Positions 30,073-41,483 of a stretch of DNA of 48,686 nucleotides are shown here, piece by piece (positions within the stretch are counted from its first letter, which is position 1; the number at the start of each line of letters is the position of its first letter). The position numbers were made by a program, and so were the translations under genes. The DNA is from Acidobacteriota bacterium (GTDB lineage Bacteria; Acidobacteriota; Blastocatellia; Pyrinomonadales; Pyrinomonadaceae). The stretch is taken from NCBI GenBank assembly GCA_020200155.1, contig JAIVJG010000013.1, positions 1 through 48,686 of the forward strand. Direction: 5' to 3'. Below the pieces are notes generated by a model, which did not search any database, was not told the origin of the DNA, and saw nothing but the letters and a program-made list of their open reading frames with translations.

Positions 30073-31302
30073 TCAGTGGCTTTCCGCCATTTTACCGATG
30101 AGTGAGAAGAGCGGCAGGTACATTGCGATGACGATGGAGCCGATGGTGACGCCGAGGAATCCGATCATGACCGGCTCGATGAGGGTCAGGAGACTGGCGA
30201 TGGCCGAATCCACTTCCTGCTCGTAGAAGTCGGCGATCTTGCCGAGCATGGTGTCGAGCGCGCCGGTCTGCTCGCCGATGCCGATCATCTGCGCGACCAT
30301 GTTGGGGAACACGTCCGTCGCGCGCAAGGGTGTAATGACGCTCTCGCCGCGCTCGACGCCGACGCGAATCTTCGTGATCGCTTCTTCAATGATGACGTTG
30401 CCGGAGGTGCGCGCCGTGATGTCGAGCGACTGGAGGATGGGCACGCCCGAAGAGAGAAGCGTGGCGAGCGTGCGCGAGAAGCGCGCGATGGAAATCTTGC
30501 GCAGGATAGTGCCGATAATCGGAATCTTCAGCAAGAGCGCGTCAAGCTGGTGGCGACCGCGCGGCGTTTTGTAGTAAGAGCGCAGCCCGATGACGGAAGC
30601 GAGGATGGCGACGAGGATCACGAGGCCGCCGATGCCCGCGAGGAATTCACTGAAGCCGACAACGATTCTGGTCGGAAGAGGAAGTTGCTCGCCGGGGCCG
30701 AGCAGTCCGACGAAGATGCTCTGGAAGGATGGGATGACGAAAACCATGATGACGGCAACCACCGCAACGGCGATAACGATGACCGCCGACGGATAGATCA
30801 ATGCCGAGATCACATCGCGTTTCAGTTTCACGTCCTTCTCGATGTAGGTGGCGAGGCGCTGGAGAATAAGATCGAGGATGCCGCCCGCCTCGCCCGCCTC
30901 GACCATGTTGACGAACAGCTGGTCGAAAACTTTCTGGTGGCGCGACATCGCCGCCGCCAGCGTCGAGCCTTCTTCCACATCCTGCCTGACCTGTAGCAAT
31001 ACGTGCTGAAAAAATTTATTGTCCTGCTGTTGCGAAAGAATTTCGAGGCACTGGACGAGCGGCAAGCCTGCGTCAATCATCACGGAAAACTGGCGCGTGA
31101 AGATAGCGAGTTCCTTGGACTTGATTTTCTTGCGCCCGCCTATCTTGGGCACGGCGACCTCACGGCCCTTCTCCTTGACGGAAGTGAGAATGACTTGCTC
31201 GCGCCGCAGGAGCTGTCGCAGCAAATCGCGACTGTCCGCCAGTCGCTCGCCGACGATCACTTCACCAACACGGTTACGGCCTTTGAAAACGTATGTAGGC
31301 AT
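30073..31302 (-). CDS. pilC: type IV pilus inner-membrane platform protein PilC (GspF family)
   Basis: ELAIFTRQFSVMIDAGLPLVQCLEIL, ARFSRTLATLLSSGVPILQSLDI, IGEQTGALDTML. Confidence 0.93.
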   Translation of the reverse strand: MPTYVFKGRNRVGEVIVGERLADSRDLLRQLLRREQVILTSVKEKGREVAVPKIGGRKKIKSKELAIFTRQFSVMIDAGLPLVQCLEILSQQQDNKFFQHVLLQVRQDVEEGSTLAAAMSRHQKVFDQLFVNMVEAGEAGGILDLILQRLATYIEKDVKLKRDVISALIYPSAVIVIAVAVVAVIMVFVIPSFQSIFVGLLGPGEQLPLPTRIVVGFSEFLAGIGGLVILVAILASVIGLRSYYKTPRGRHQLDALLLKIPIIGTILRKISIARFSRTLATLLSSGVPILQSLDITARTSGNVIIEEAITKIRVGVERGESVITPLRATDVFPNMVAQMIGIGEQTGALDTMLGKIADFYEQEVDSAIASLLTLIEPVMIGFLGVTIGSIVIAMYLPLFSLIGKMAESH

Positions 31303-31369
31303 GTCTCGAGACTCCTGATTCGTAAATCGTGAAAAGCGAATTCTATTGACGATTCACGATTGACGGCTG

Positions 31370-32569
<1,200 letters not shown>

Positions 32570-32749
32570 TCAAATGGTCTCCCTGTGTCGTGATGAAATC
32601 GCGCACGCAACGTCGTGTGGGACAAGCATGCTGGCCTGTCATTGGTCGGGCTGGGTTTCTTCAGGGTGTCTCCGACGAGAGCCGTTTGCGCCCGGTGGCG
32701 GCAGGCTGACGGACACGAAAGCTCGTCTCAGAAACTCCTCCGAAAGTTT

Positions 32750-33556
32750 TCATTTCTGAGCGGCGACTGTCCGGCTGGCGGTCGAACGAAGCGAGGCCAT
32801 CACTTGTTCGGAGCCAGCCGCGATGGGTTCAGCGAATTCAAGCGGGGCCGTGGTCGCGAGGCTGTAGATGCGACCGTCGAGTTCCGTGAAGTAAAACGTC
32901 AGCGATTTACTCGGTGCGCCCGGCGTGCCCGTCTGCGCGAGGACGACGAGAACTTTCCGTCCCTGTATTTCACGCACGGCGTCGTTGACGACCCAACCTC
33001 CCTCGGCCACCATCCGGTCAATCACCGTGCGGCGCAGGGCCGAGACGGACGTGCCGCCGATGAGTTTCGTGCGCGCGGATATCAAAGTCGAGGCGTCCGC
33101 CGGCTGCACGGAAACCGGGGCGAAGACGGCTACGCCGGCGGCACGTCCGTCCGGCGCGTTGACGTTGAATCGCACCTCGCCCGACTGTGCGACGCGAGTG
33201 CCACTCCAGGCGTGCGGCGCGACAAGGCCGAAAGGAAGTTGCGGGCCGCGCGCCGCAACGGGGAGGAATGCTTTGCGAGCAGCCGACGGCGAGAGCAAAG
33301 AGTTGGCGAGCACAGGCGCGTCCGCCGTCGAGCCGGATGGCCGAACCGACCTGAGCAGCATTGCGCGCTCTCTACGTGCGCGCATGCGTGCGCGATGGCG
33401 TCGCCACCACGCGCGCGAATGATGGTGGCGTCGTCTTTGGTGGCTGCTGGCGGAAGAGCGGCGCGCCCATCGTGCGAGTGTGTCCGTGATGGGCAGACCG
33501 CTGGCGACGAGCGCGAGGATGAGAATGGACAAAATAAAAGTGCGTAGCTTGGTCAT
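32750..33556 (-). CDS. hypothetical exported protein, Arg/His-rich after N-terminal TM, encoded between pilT and pilB
   Basis: Intact ORF, 5 bp from the pilB start-side neighbour in the same orientation; N-terminal hydrophobic segment then RRSSASSHQRRRHHHSRAWWRRHRARMRARRERA. Confidence 0.75.
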   Translation of the reverse strand: MTKLRTFILSILILALVASGLPITDTLARWARRSSASSHQRRRHHHSRAWWRRHRARMRARRERAMLLRSVRPSGSTADAPVLANSLLSPSAARKAFLPVAARGPQLPFGLVAPHAWSGTRVAQSGEVRFNVNAPDGRAAGVAVFAPVSVQPADASTLISARTKLIGGTSVSALRRTVIDRMVAEGGWVVNDAVREIQGRKVLVVLAQTGTPGAPSKSLTFYFTELDGRIYSLATTAPLEFAEPIAAGSEQVMASLRSTASRTVAAQK

Positions 33557-33561
33557 TGCTT

Positions 33562-35349
33562 TTACGCTACCGTTTCTCGCACGACTTCTTCGAGCGTGGT
33601 GATGCCGTTCCTGATTTTGTGCAGGCCCGACTGGCGCAACGTGATCATACCGTCTTCAATCGCACGCTTACGCAGTTCCAGTGAAGAAGCGCCGATCAGG
33701 ATCAACTCGCGTATCTCCTCGGTCACTTCCATGACTTCGTACAGGCCGACGCGTCCCTTGTAGCCCGTGTTATTGCAGTTCTTGCAGCCGGTTCCCTTGA
33801 AGTTCTTCAGCTCTTTCGCCTCGGCGAGCGAGAAGCCGACTTCGATGAGCGCTTCGTGGGGGACGGCGTGCTCCACCTTGCAGTCTTTGCAGACGCGGCG
33901 GATCAGGCGCTGTGCCTGTATGAGGTTGACGCTGGTGGCGACGAGGAAAGGCTCGATGCCCATGTTCATCAGGCGGGAAATGGTTGAGGGTGCGTCGTTG
34001 GTGTGGAGGGTCGAGAGGACGAGGTGTCCGGTGAGCGCGGCCTTGATGGCGATCTCGGCGGTCTCGAAGTCGCGGACTTCACCGACGAGGATGATGTTTG
34101 GGTCTTGGCGCAGGAATGAACGAAGGGCGGCGGCGAAGTTGAGGCCGATCTGCTCCTTCATCTGCACCTGATTGACGCCGGGCAGGTTGAACTCGACCGG
34201 GTCTTCCGCCGTCATAATGTTCGTCTCGGACGTGTTCAGAGATTGGAGGGCGGAGTAGAGCGTGTTGGTCTTGCCCGACCCGGTCGGGCCTGTGACGAGC
34301 ACCATGCCGTAGGGCTTCGTGATGTTGCGCTGGAATTTGACGAGCGACTCAGGCTCGAAGCCGAGCTTCGTCATGTCGAGCATCAGGCGCTCTTTGTCGA
34401 GAAGGCGAAGCACCACTTTCTCGCCGAAGAGTGTGGGCAGGGTCGAGACGCGAAAGTCCAATTCGCGCGAGCGACCGTTGGCCTTGAGCTTGATCTTGAT
34501 GCGACCGTCCTGCGGCAGGCGCTTCTCGGCGATGTCGAGCTTCGACATGATCTTGACGCGTGAGATGAGCGCGTCGCGCAGCCGCATGGGCGGATGCATC
34601 ACGTCGTAGAGCACGCCGTCAATGCGGAAGCGAATACGCATCTCACGCTCGTAAGGCTCGATGTGAATGTCGGAAGCACCGCGATGGAGCGCGTCGCCCA
34701 AGAGCACGTTGACCAGACGCACGACGGGAGCATCCTCGCTCATGCGCGTCAGGTTGGTGAGGTCAATCTCCTCGTCGTCTTCGAGAACCTCCAACGTCTC
34801 CGCCGACTGATCCGCGTCCAAATCCAACTGGTCGAGCGTCATGGCGTCGCTCTTCGGGAGATGATAGCCGTTCCCGTTCCCATTGCCGTTTTCTTCGACC
34901 GTGTGCGCCAGCTCGATCTCGCGCGACTGCGTGTAATACTGCGTAATCGCGTCCTGCACGCTCGCTTCCGAGACGACTACAGGTTCGATGTTCAGCCCCG
35001 TCATGAACTTGATGTCGTCCATGGCGAAAACATTGGTCGGGTCTACCATCGCCAGCGTCAGCGTCGCCCCGACGCGGCTCAGAGGCAGTACCGAGTACTT
35101 ATCTGCGACCTCGCGCGGGATCAAACGAATGACCGTTTCGTCAATGTCGAAGAGTTCGAGATTAACGGAAGGCACTCCGTACTGGCGCGAAAGCACAGCC
35201 GTAATCATGTCGTCGGAGACCATCCCCATCTTGACGAGGTTGAAGCCGAGACGACCGCCGTTCTCGCGCTGGAAGTCGAGGGCTTCGCGCAGTTGCTGCG
35301 GGGTCAGGAGGTTTTCGCGAACAAGGATTTCGCCTAGTTTGGCTGACAT
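33562..35349 (-). CDS. pilB: type IV pilus assembly ATPase PilB (GspE family)
   Basis: MSAKLGEILVRENLLTPQQLREAL (MshEN), GASDIHIEPYE, VTGPTGSGKTNTLYSAL, tetra-Cys CKDCKVEH/CKNCNNTGYKGR; start moved to internal ATG at 35349. Confidence 0.96.
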   Translation of the reverse strand: MSAKLGEILVRENLLTPQQLREALDFQRENGGRLGFNLVKMGMVSDDMITAVLSRQYGVPSVNLELFDIDETVIRLIPREVADKYSVLPLSRVGATLTLAMVDPTNVFAMDDIKFMTGLNIEPVVVSEASVQDAITQYYTQSREIELAHTVEENGNGNGNGYHLPKSDAMTLDQLDLDADQSAETLEVLEDDEEIDLTNLTRMSEDAPVVRLVNVLLGDALHRGASDIHIEPYEREMRIRFRIDGVLYDVMHPPMRLRDALISRVKIMSKLDIAEKRLPQDGRIKIKLKANGRSRELDFRVSTLPTLFGEKVVLRLLDKERLMLDMTKLGFEPESLVKFQRNITKPYGMVLVTGPTGSGKTNTLYSALQSLNTSETNIMTAEDPVEFNLPGVNQVQMKEQIGLNFAAALRSFLRQDPNIILVGEVRDFETAEIAIKAALTGHLVLSTLHTNDAPSTISRLMNMGIEPFLVATSVNLIQAQRLIRRVCKDCKVEHAVPHEALIEVGFSLAEAKELKNFKGTGCKNCNNTGYKGRVGLYEVMEVTEEIRELILIGASSLELRKRAIEDGMITLRQSGLHKIRNGITTLEEVVRETVA

Positions 35350-35612
35350 TGTTTGGAGAAATTCCGCGATTTGTGAACTCTTAGCAGGGGCGGGAGGCGT
35401 TGAAGCCGAGAAAGACGTGTGACAACCATGAGCCGCACATCTGGTTTGTCTATAAGCCAACGATAAACAACATCGTTTGCCAACAGCATGTTACTGTCTA
35501 ATCCAGCGGCTGTCAAGATGATTATCAAAAAACGTCAGGCTGACCTGTGTGGGTTTGGTTGAAATTACTCGAACGTGAGTCAAAACTCTGGAAATCAGCG
35601 ACAGGCGGCGTC

Positions 35613-35646
35613 AAAAAAAGAGGCGACTCTGATTCAGAGTCGCCTC
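35613..35646 (-). terminator. rho-independent terminator of TPR gene
   Basis: 13-bp perfect inverted repeat gaggcgactctga-t-tcagagtcgcctc (35620-35646) followed on minus strand by seven T (aaaaaaa at 35613-35619). Confidence 0.9.
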
Positions 35647-35672
35647 GGATACCGACAAAATTGTATGAGGAA

Positions 35673-36965
35673 TTACTGGCCTTTGCGGCGCTTGGTGGTC
35701 GTGTCCTTGACGGCAGGCTTGGGTTTGAGAGCCTCGCCGAGTCCGACGGCGGCCTCTTCAGCCATCTGTTTGCGCGGGTCGGTGGCCGGAGCCTTATTGG
35801 CGAATTGCTGGAGCATGTCGCGCGCCTCGGCTGTTTTAGCGGGATCGGAGGCGAGCGCGATGCCTAGTCCGAAAATGGCATCAAGGTTATCCGGGCTGGT
35901 GCTGAGAACTTGGCGATAGGTCGCGATGGCCTCGTCAACCTTGCCGCCCTGAAAGAGTGCCTGGCCGAGATCCGCCTGCGCCTTCATCTTTTTGGTCGTA
36001 TCAGTTTCGACGGCGATGTACTCCTGGAAAGCCTTTGCTGCAGCTTCGGTATCCACCATCGTCGCGGTTGACAAAGCAACACGGTATGATTCCGCACGAA
36101 TAGACAGCAGTTGCGCTTGCTCATTGCCGACCTGCACAGCGGGTGTTGCTGCCCCAGCAGCGGCCCCTTTAGCATGCTCCGCGTAAGTGCTGACGGCCTT
36201 TTCCGACGCCTCGACGCTGGCTTTGAAATCGGCCTTGGCAGTTTCTTTGCCAGCCACATCCTTCGCCTTCGTCGCGGCGTTGTACTTATCCACGCCGCGC
36301 GTCCGTAACGCCAGAGACTTGTTGCGGTAGAAGACTGTCTGATTCGGATCAAGCTGAATGCCCTGGTCATACAGAGAGATGGCTTCGTCATATTTCTTGG
36401 CGTCATAGGCGGCATTGGCGGCTTTGATAACGTCCGGCAGCTTGGTGTTAAGCTCCGTGATCTTTTGATTCTCCGCCGCGATGCGCTCAGCCTCTTTAGC
36501 GGCTTCCGCTGCCCTTTTCTTGTCTTCAGCCGAGACCGCCGCAGGTGCTGCTGCCCCACCACTGGAGGGCTTCGCCACTGCGGCACTCTTGATCTGCTCT
36601 AACGTGAGACGCGATCCGTCGCCCGGATTGAGCGTGAAATCGTTTGAGGGCCGTTGTGAAATCTTGACACTGCCCAGAAAGTCCGGATGCGCGCCCGGCG
36701 CGCTGACAGCGATGGTGTAGACACCGACGAAAGGAAGCCCGGCGTGGACGTATTCGCCCTTGGCATTGGTCTTCGTCGTGAATTTCTGATTAATATCTGT
36801 GCGGAAAAAATCAACGACGGCGTCTTTCACAGGCATCACTGTGCCGTCGGCCTGCTTCAACGTCACTTTGCCGGTGGCCGTTTGAACCTGGGCCGAGGCG
36901 GCAACCGCGAAGAGCGCCACGAGCGATACGGCGGCGGCGGCGCGGAAGAAAAACTTGATAGGCAT
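35673..36965 (-). CDS. secreted TPR-repeat protein with N-terminal carboxypeptidase-regulatory-like domain
   Basis: Signal peptide; GKVTLKQADGTVMPVKDAVVDFFRTD...TNAKGEYVHAGLPFVGVYTIAVSAPG; TPR units ANAAYDAKKYDEAISLYDQGIQLDPNQ. Confidence 0.82.
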   Translation of the reverse strand: MPIKFFFRAAAAVSLVALFAVAASAQVQTATGKVTLKQADGTVMPVKDAVVDFFRTDINQKFTTKTNAKGEYVHAGLPFVGVYTIAVSAPGAHPDFLGSVKISQRPSNDFTLNPGDGSRLTLEQIKSAAVAKPSSGGAAAPAAVSAEDKKRAAEAAKEAERIAAENQKITELNTKLPDVIKAANAAYDAKKYDEAISLYDQGIQLDPNQTVFYRNKSLALRTRGVDKYNAATKAKDVAGKETAKADFKASVEASEKAVSTYAEHAKGAAAGAATPAVQVGNEQAQLLSIRAESYRVALSTATMVDTEAAAKAFQEYIAVETDTTKKMKAQADLGQALFQGGKVDEAIATYRQVLSTSPDNLDAIFGLGIALASDPAKTAEARDMLQQFANKAPATDPRKQMAEEAAVGLGEALKPKPAVKDTTTKRRKGQ

Positions 36966-37357
36966 GGTCGGTGGTCTCCTGTCTTAAATTATGGCTTCAA
37001 TTTACTGCGTTCTCACTGGCGCTCTCAAAATTGATAGGCCGGAATTTTGATGCGAGAGCACCCGCCCCGGTTGTAAATTCAAGGCCTTCGAGAGCACTTA
37101 TGCATCCTTCAGAGGGTGCCTCTCATCCTTTGAATCGGAACTTTATCCCACGCGCGAAAGCAGTGTCAAAGAAACGAATGAGGGCAAGAGGCCGGATGCC
37201 GTGCTCAAGGGGCTGGCGGAGGGAGCTTGTGTACTTCGTTGCCGAACCCTGAGCAATCACGGTTGGTGGGAATCCGCCGCTGCGCGTGCGTGGGTTCGTG
37301 ATAGCATAGCGCCCCGTCGAGCAGGGCCTTGCATGAGTTGACGAGCCAGCAAAGAAG

Positions 37358-38302
37358 ATGCCGTCGAACGTCGAACAACTGTTACGCGAAGGCACGGCGC
37401 GGCTGATCGCGCGGGCCGGGGAGTCGCGCTCGCTCGACGCGGGTGCGCTCATGCCGCGCGTGCGCGCGACGCTCGAAAAGCACCTTTTGCGGCACCAGCC
37501 CGACGCATCGCCGCCGGAGGTCAATCAGTTTCTCGATGCGTTACGCGCGGATGAATTCATACTGGTCGTCGCGTGCGAGCGCGGCGACGAGTCGGCGTGG
37601 AACGATCTCATCGAGCAATTCAAGTCCACGGTGCTTTCAGCGGCGCGCGGCGCGAGCGCGGGCGAGGCGGAGGCCGAAGAACTGGCGCAGTCGGTGTGGG
37701 CGGAACTCTACGGCCTGCGCGTGCGCGCGGACGGCAGCCCGTCGGGCAAACTGGCGTACTATTCAGGCTGCGGTAGCTTGGGCGGGTGGCTGCGCGCGGT
37801 GGTCGGGCAGTTGGCGGTAGATCGTCATCGCCGCACGTCGCGGCTGGTGCAGACGGAAGAAGCGTCTGACTTCGACCGCATGGGTGCGGAAGTGCCGCAC
37901 GAAGACGGTTGGAGGCCGAACGCGCCGCCAGACCCTGAACGCGCTCTGGCCGAGGCCGAGTCGGCGCGGGCCGTGCAGGGCGCGCTGGCGCGAAGCATCG
38001 GCGAACTCGCGGACGAAGACCGCCTGCTCGTCAAGCTCTATTACTTCGACGGGCTGCGTCTGAAAGAGGCGGGAGCGGTGCTGGGCGTCCACGAGGCGAC
38101 GGCGAGTCGCCGCCTGACGCGCCTGCATGCGGAGATACGAAAGCGCGTGGAATCAATCCTCGTCGCCGAGCACAAGTGGACGCGCGAAGAAGCCGAGCGG
38201 ACGCTCTCAGAGGTCGCGCGGTCGCACATGGAGACAGACCTGCAAGCGGTGCTCGCCGGTGGAACTGTAAAGCGTGAGAAGCGGGACGAGGCCTTTGAAT
38301 GA
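37358..38302 (+). CDS. ECF-like RNA polymerase sigma factor
   Basis: Sigma region 2-like (DESAWNDLIEQFKSTVLSAARG...AEELAQSVWAELY) and region 4-like (ADEDRLLVKLYYFDGLRLKEAGAVLGVHEATASRRLTRLHAEIRKRV). Confidence 0.8.
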   Translation: MPSNVEQLLREGTARLIARAGESRSLDAGALMPRVRATLEKHLLRHQPDASPPEVNQFLDALRADEFILVVACERGDESAWNDLIEQFKSTVLSAARGASAGEAEAEELAQSVWAELYGLRVRADGSPSGKLAYYSGCGSLGGWLRAVVGQLAVDRHRRTSRLVQTEEASDFDRMGAEVPHEDGWRPNAPPDPERALAEAESARAVQGALARSIGELADEDRLLVKLYYFDGLRLKEAGAVLGVHEATASRRLTRLHAEIRKRVESILVAEHKWTREEAERTLSEVARSHMETDLQAVLAGGTVKREKRDEAFE

Positions 38303-38395
38303 GACGTGAACGATGAAGCGTCGGCCCGGCGCAAGTTCGACACCTCTTGCTCGTTCAGAAAGTGCCGCATTGCAGTGTGCGACCTTGAAGTTTAA

Positions 38396-39184
38396 ATGAA
38401 ACCAGACCTCGACAAAGAGATGGATTCGTTGCTGCGACGCAGCCCCTATGCGGCGTTGTGGCCGGAGGGTGGAAGTGTGCGTGCCTCCGCAGTGGAATCC
38501 AAGCACATGGACGCCGACGAGTTGAATGCTTACGCGGAGAACGCGCTGCCCGCCGGCGCGCGCGCGCGTTACACGTCGCATCTGGCAGACTGCGACGAGT
38601 GCAGGAAGATTGTTATTAATCTGGCCGTGACGGCGGACGCGGCGGGCAAACTGGAGAAGCGAGCCGCCGTTGTGCCGGTCGCAACCCCGCACGGCTCCAC
38701 GTGGCGTGCGTGGCTGGGCGCTTTGTTCGCGCCGGGCGTGATGCGCTACGCAGTGCCGCTCGTCGCGCTCTGCATCGTCGGCGCGATTACTTTCATCGCC
38801 GTGCGCACGCGCCGGGACGAATCTCTAGCCACGCTTCAAACACGGACGAATGAAGACAGCCGCGAAGCGATCTCAAAGGGAGAGTCACCGGCAGCGTCGT
38901 CCACCAGCGCGACCATCACGCAGTCGCCGGAGCAGGCCGCCGCGAATTCTCAAACGGGTAACGCCGCGCCTTCCTCTTCACCGGCAAGTGCGAACGCTAA
39001 TGCTCCGACCGCGCCAGCCGGCGTCGCGGGACGCGTGAACACAGACGCGCCTCCACCGCCGCCATCTGCTGGGCGGGCGAGCGCGGAAGAAAAAGAAGTG
39101 GCAGAACTAGCCAAAGCCCAGCAGGAAGCGAAGCCTGCGCCTGCTCCAACGCGGGCGGTGGTGTCGCGGCAACAACCTCCGTGA
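38396..39184 (+). CDS. zinc-finger anti-sigma-factor-like membrane protein
   Basis: MDADELNAYAENALPAGARARYTSHLADCDECRKIVINLA (H-x3-C-x2-C); single TM; Pro/Ala-rich tail. Confidence 0.8.
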   Translation: MKPDLDKEMDSLLRRSPYAALWPEGGSVRASAVESKHMDADELNAYAENALPAGARARYTSHLADCDECRKIVINLAVTADAAGKLEKRAAVVPVATPHGSTWRAWLGALFAPGVMRYAVPLVALCIVGAITFIAVRTRRDESLATLQTRTNEDSREAISKGESPAASSTSATITQSPEQAAANSQTGNAAPSSSPASANANAPTAPAGVAGRVNTDAPPPPPSAGRASAEEKEVAELAKAQQEAKPAPAPTRAVVSRQQPP

Positions 39185-39489
39185 CGCGCGAGGCGAGGCC
39201 GTCCAAACGCAGCCGAGCGCCGGAAGCAGAGCGCGACAATAAGAGTGTTGATTCTCCGGTGAAAGATGAGGCGGCGACGCGCAAAGTCTCAGGCCATCGC
39301 TTTCGCCAGCAACGCGGCGCGTGGGTGGATGTCAACTACAACTCCTCGATGGCGATGACCGGCGTCCGCCGCGACACCGAAGGCTACCGCGCGCTTGTCG
39401 CGGATATCCCCGAACTGGGGCGCATCGCCGAGCAACTCGGCGGCGAGATCATCGTCGTCGTCAAAGGCCGCGCCTATCGCATCCGCTGA
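39181..39489 (+). CDS. small protein overlapping the anti-sigma gene (GTGA overlap); possibly its displaced C-terminal domain
   Basis: GTG at 39181 overlaps TGA 39182-39184; KVSGHRFRQQRGAWVDVNYNSSMA...GYRALVADIPELGRIAEQLGGEIIVVVKGRAYRIR. Confidence 0.6.
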   Translation: MTREARPSKRSRAPEAERDNKSVDSPVKDEAATRKVSGHRFRQQRGAWVDVNYNSSMAMTGVRRDTEGYRALVADIPELGRIAEQLGGEIIVVVKGRAYRIR

Positions 39490-39625
39490 TTGCCGCCTAA
39501 CGCGCTGCCTGTCGGATGACAAAGCAGTGTCGCGTGCGAACCTGCCTGTGATAAAAGAGCACCGGGCCTGACACAGCACTTCAGCAGCATCCAACCTCGA
39601 ATCAAAGTCAGTTAAGGAGATCGCC

Positions 39626-41188
39626 ATGATCTTTCGCGGCCCCTACGCGGACATTTCCATTCCTGAAATTACTCTCACAGAGTTTGTTTTCCAACGGGCA
39701 GAGCAGTGGCCGGGCAAGACAGCGCTCGTTGACGGAACAAGCGGGCGGGCCTTGACCTACGCGCAGTTGATCGAATCCGTGCGGCGAGCGGCGGCGGGTC
39801 TCGCCTCTCGCGGCTTCGAGAAAGGCGACGTGCTCGCCATCTTCAGCCCGAACGTGCCGGAGTACGCCGTCGTCTTCCACGCGGTCGCCACGCTCGGCGG
39901 AACCGTCACGACGCTCAACCCGCTCTGCATCGCCGAAGACGTGGAGAAGCAGTTGAACGATTCGCGCGCCAAGTATCTTGTCACCATCCCGCAGTTGCTG
40001 GACAACGCGAGGGAGGCCGCCGCGCAGGCGTGCGTGCGAGAAATCTTCGTCTTCGGCGAGGCGGCGGGCGCGACGCCGTTCGCCTCTCTGCTTTCAAGCG
40101 AGCACGCCGCGCCGCCAAGCGTCCACATCAACCCGCGCGAGGACGTGGTTGCGCTGCCTTATTCGAGCGGCACGACGGGCGTGGCGAAGGGCGTCATGCT
40201 GACGCACCACAACATGGTCGCCAACCTTTTGCAGATCGAAGGGACGGGGCACGCAGGGGGCGACGACACGCTGGTCTGCGTGCTGCCGCTCTTTCACATC
40301 TACGGCATGCAGGTGATTATGAACTTCGGCCTCTACATGGGCGCGACCATCGTCACCGTCCCGCGCTTCGACATCGAGCAGGTGCTCAAGCTCATGCAGG
40401 ATTACAAGGTGACGATGGCGCACGTCGTCCCGCCGCTCGTGCTGGCGCTGGCGAAAAACCCTGTCGTGGACGACTACGATTTGTCGAGCGTCAAGACGCT
40501 TTTCTCCGCCGCCGCGCCCCTCGGCAGGGAACTCGCGCACGAATGCGGCAAGCGTCTCGGCTGTTACGTCAAGCAGGGTTACGGCATGACGGAGACCAGC
40601 CCTGCGACGCACATGATTCCGCCGGAGCCGGAAAAGAACAAGCCGGGTTCGGTCGGCGTCTGCGTGCCGAGCATGGAGTGCAAGGTGATTGACCTCGCGA
40701 CGGGCGCGGAACTCGGCCCCGGCGAGGAGGGCGAAATCTGCGTGCGCGGCCCGCAGGTGATGAAGGGCTACCTGAACCGCCCCGACGCGACTGCCCAGAC
40801 CATAGACGACGGCGGCTGGCTCCACACAGGCGACATCGGCTACGCGGACGCCGAAGGTTTTTTCTACATCGTGGATCGCGCCAAGGAACTCATCAAGTAC
40901 AAAGCCTTTCAGGTCGCCCCGGCTGAACTCGAAGCCCTACTGCTTTCGCACCCGGCAGTCGCCGACGCGGCGGTCATACCGAGTCCGGACGACGAAGCGG
41001 GTGAAGTCCCGAAAGCCTTCGTCGTGCGAGGCGCGGATATTTCGGAAGACGAGATCATGGAGTTCGTCGCCGCGCGCGTCTCGCCGCACAAGAAGGTTCG
41101 GAAGGTAGAGTTCGTCGAGCAGATTCCGAAATCGCCGTCGGGAAAAATTCTGCGCCGCATACTTGTGCAGCGCGAGCGAGACAAATAG
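39626..41188 (+). CDS. AMP-dependent acyl-CoA synthetase (4-coumarate-CoA ligase-like)
   Basis: YSSGTTGVAKGVMLTHHNMVAN, GYGMTETSPATHM, GWLHTGDIGYADAEGFFYIVDRAKELIKYKAFQVAPAELE, PKSPSGKILRRIL. Confidence 0.95.
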   Translation: MIFRGPYADISIPEITLTEFVFQRAEQWPGKTALVDGTSGRALTYAQLIESVRRAAAGLASRGFEKGDVLAIFSPNVPEYAVVFHAVATLGGTVTTLNPLCIAEDVEKQLNDSRAKYLVTIPQLLDNAREAAAQACVREIFVFGEAAGATPFASLLSSEHAAPPSVHINPREDVVALPYSSGTTGVAKGVMLTHHNMVANLLQIEGTGHAGGDDTLVCVLPLFHIYGMQVIMNFGLYMGATIVTVPRFDIEQVLKLMQDYKVTMAHVVPPLVLALAKNPVVDDYDLSSVKTLFSAAAPLGRELAHECGKRLGCYVKQGYGMTETSPATHMIPPEPEKNKPGSVGVCVPSMECKVIDLATGAELGPGEEGEICVRGPQVMKGYLNRPDATAQTIDDGGWLHTGDIGYADAEGFFYIVDRAKELIKYKAFQVAPAELEALLLSHPAVADAAVIPSPDDEAGEVPKAFVVRGADISEDEIMEFVAARVSPHKKVRKVEFVEQIPKSPSGKILRRILVQRERDK

Positions 41189-41483
41189 CTCCGAAGAAGC
41201 GAACACTTCACGCGTCAGGGAAGCGCAAAACGGTTAGAAGCGTCTCGACAACCCACGCCCTTCTTGCACTCTGCCTGTTATCCACCCTGCTCGTACACTC
41301 TCGCAGCGCTCAGGCTCGTGCAGGGGCGTGACCCGCAGGACAGTCGAGCCACGCCTCCAACTTTTTCCGACTATCGGCTACCCCTGCGCGTCTAAACCAA
41401 CTGTTAGAGAAGGCTTTTCGCTCGTCGCAGCCACGAAATTTAACGAAATACGAAGCCGGGAGTTTTTCCGAAGCGGAGTTGTT

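Noticed and set aside
34865-34900. Hexameric repeat (ccgttc/ccattg) in pilB encoding NGNGNGNG
   Set aside because: Short coding low-complexity linker, common in multi-domain ATPases; nothing beyond slippage is supported.
35350-35460. N-terminal extension of PilB (MAYRQTRCAAHGCHTSF...)
   Set aside because: Family start is MSAKLGEILVRENL; the 37-residue extension is upstream open frame, not conserved-looking.
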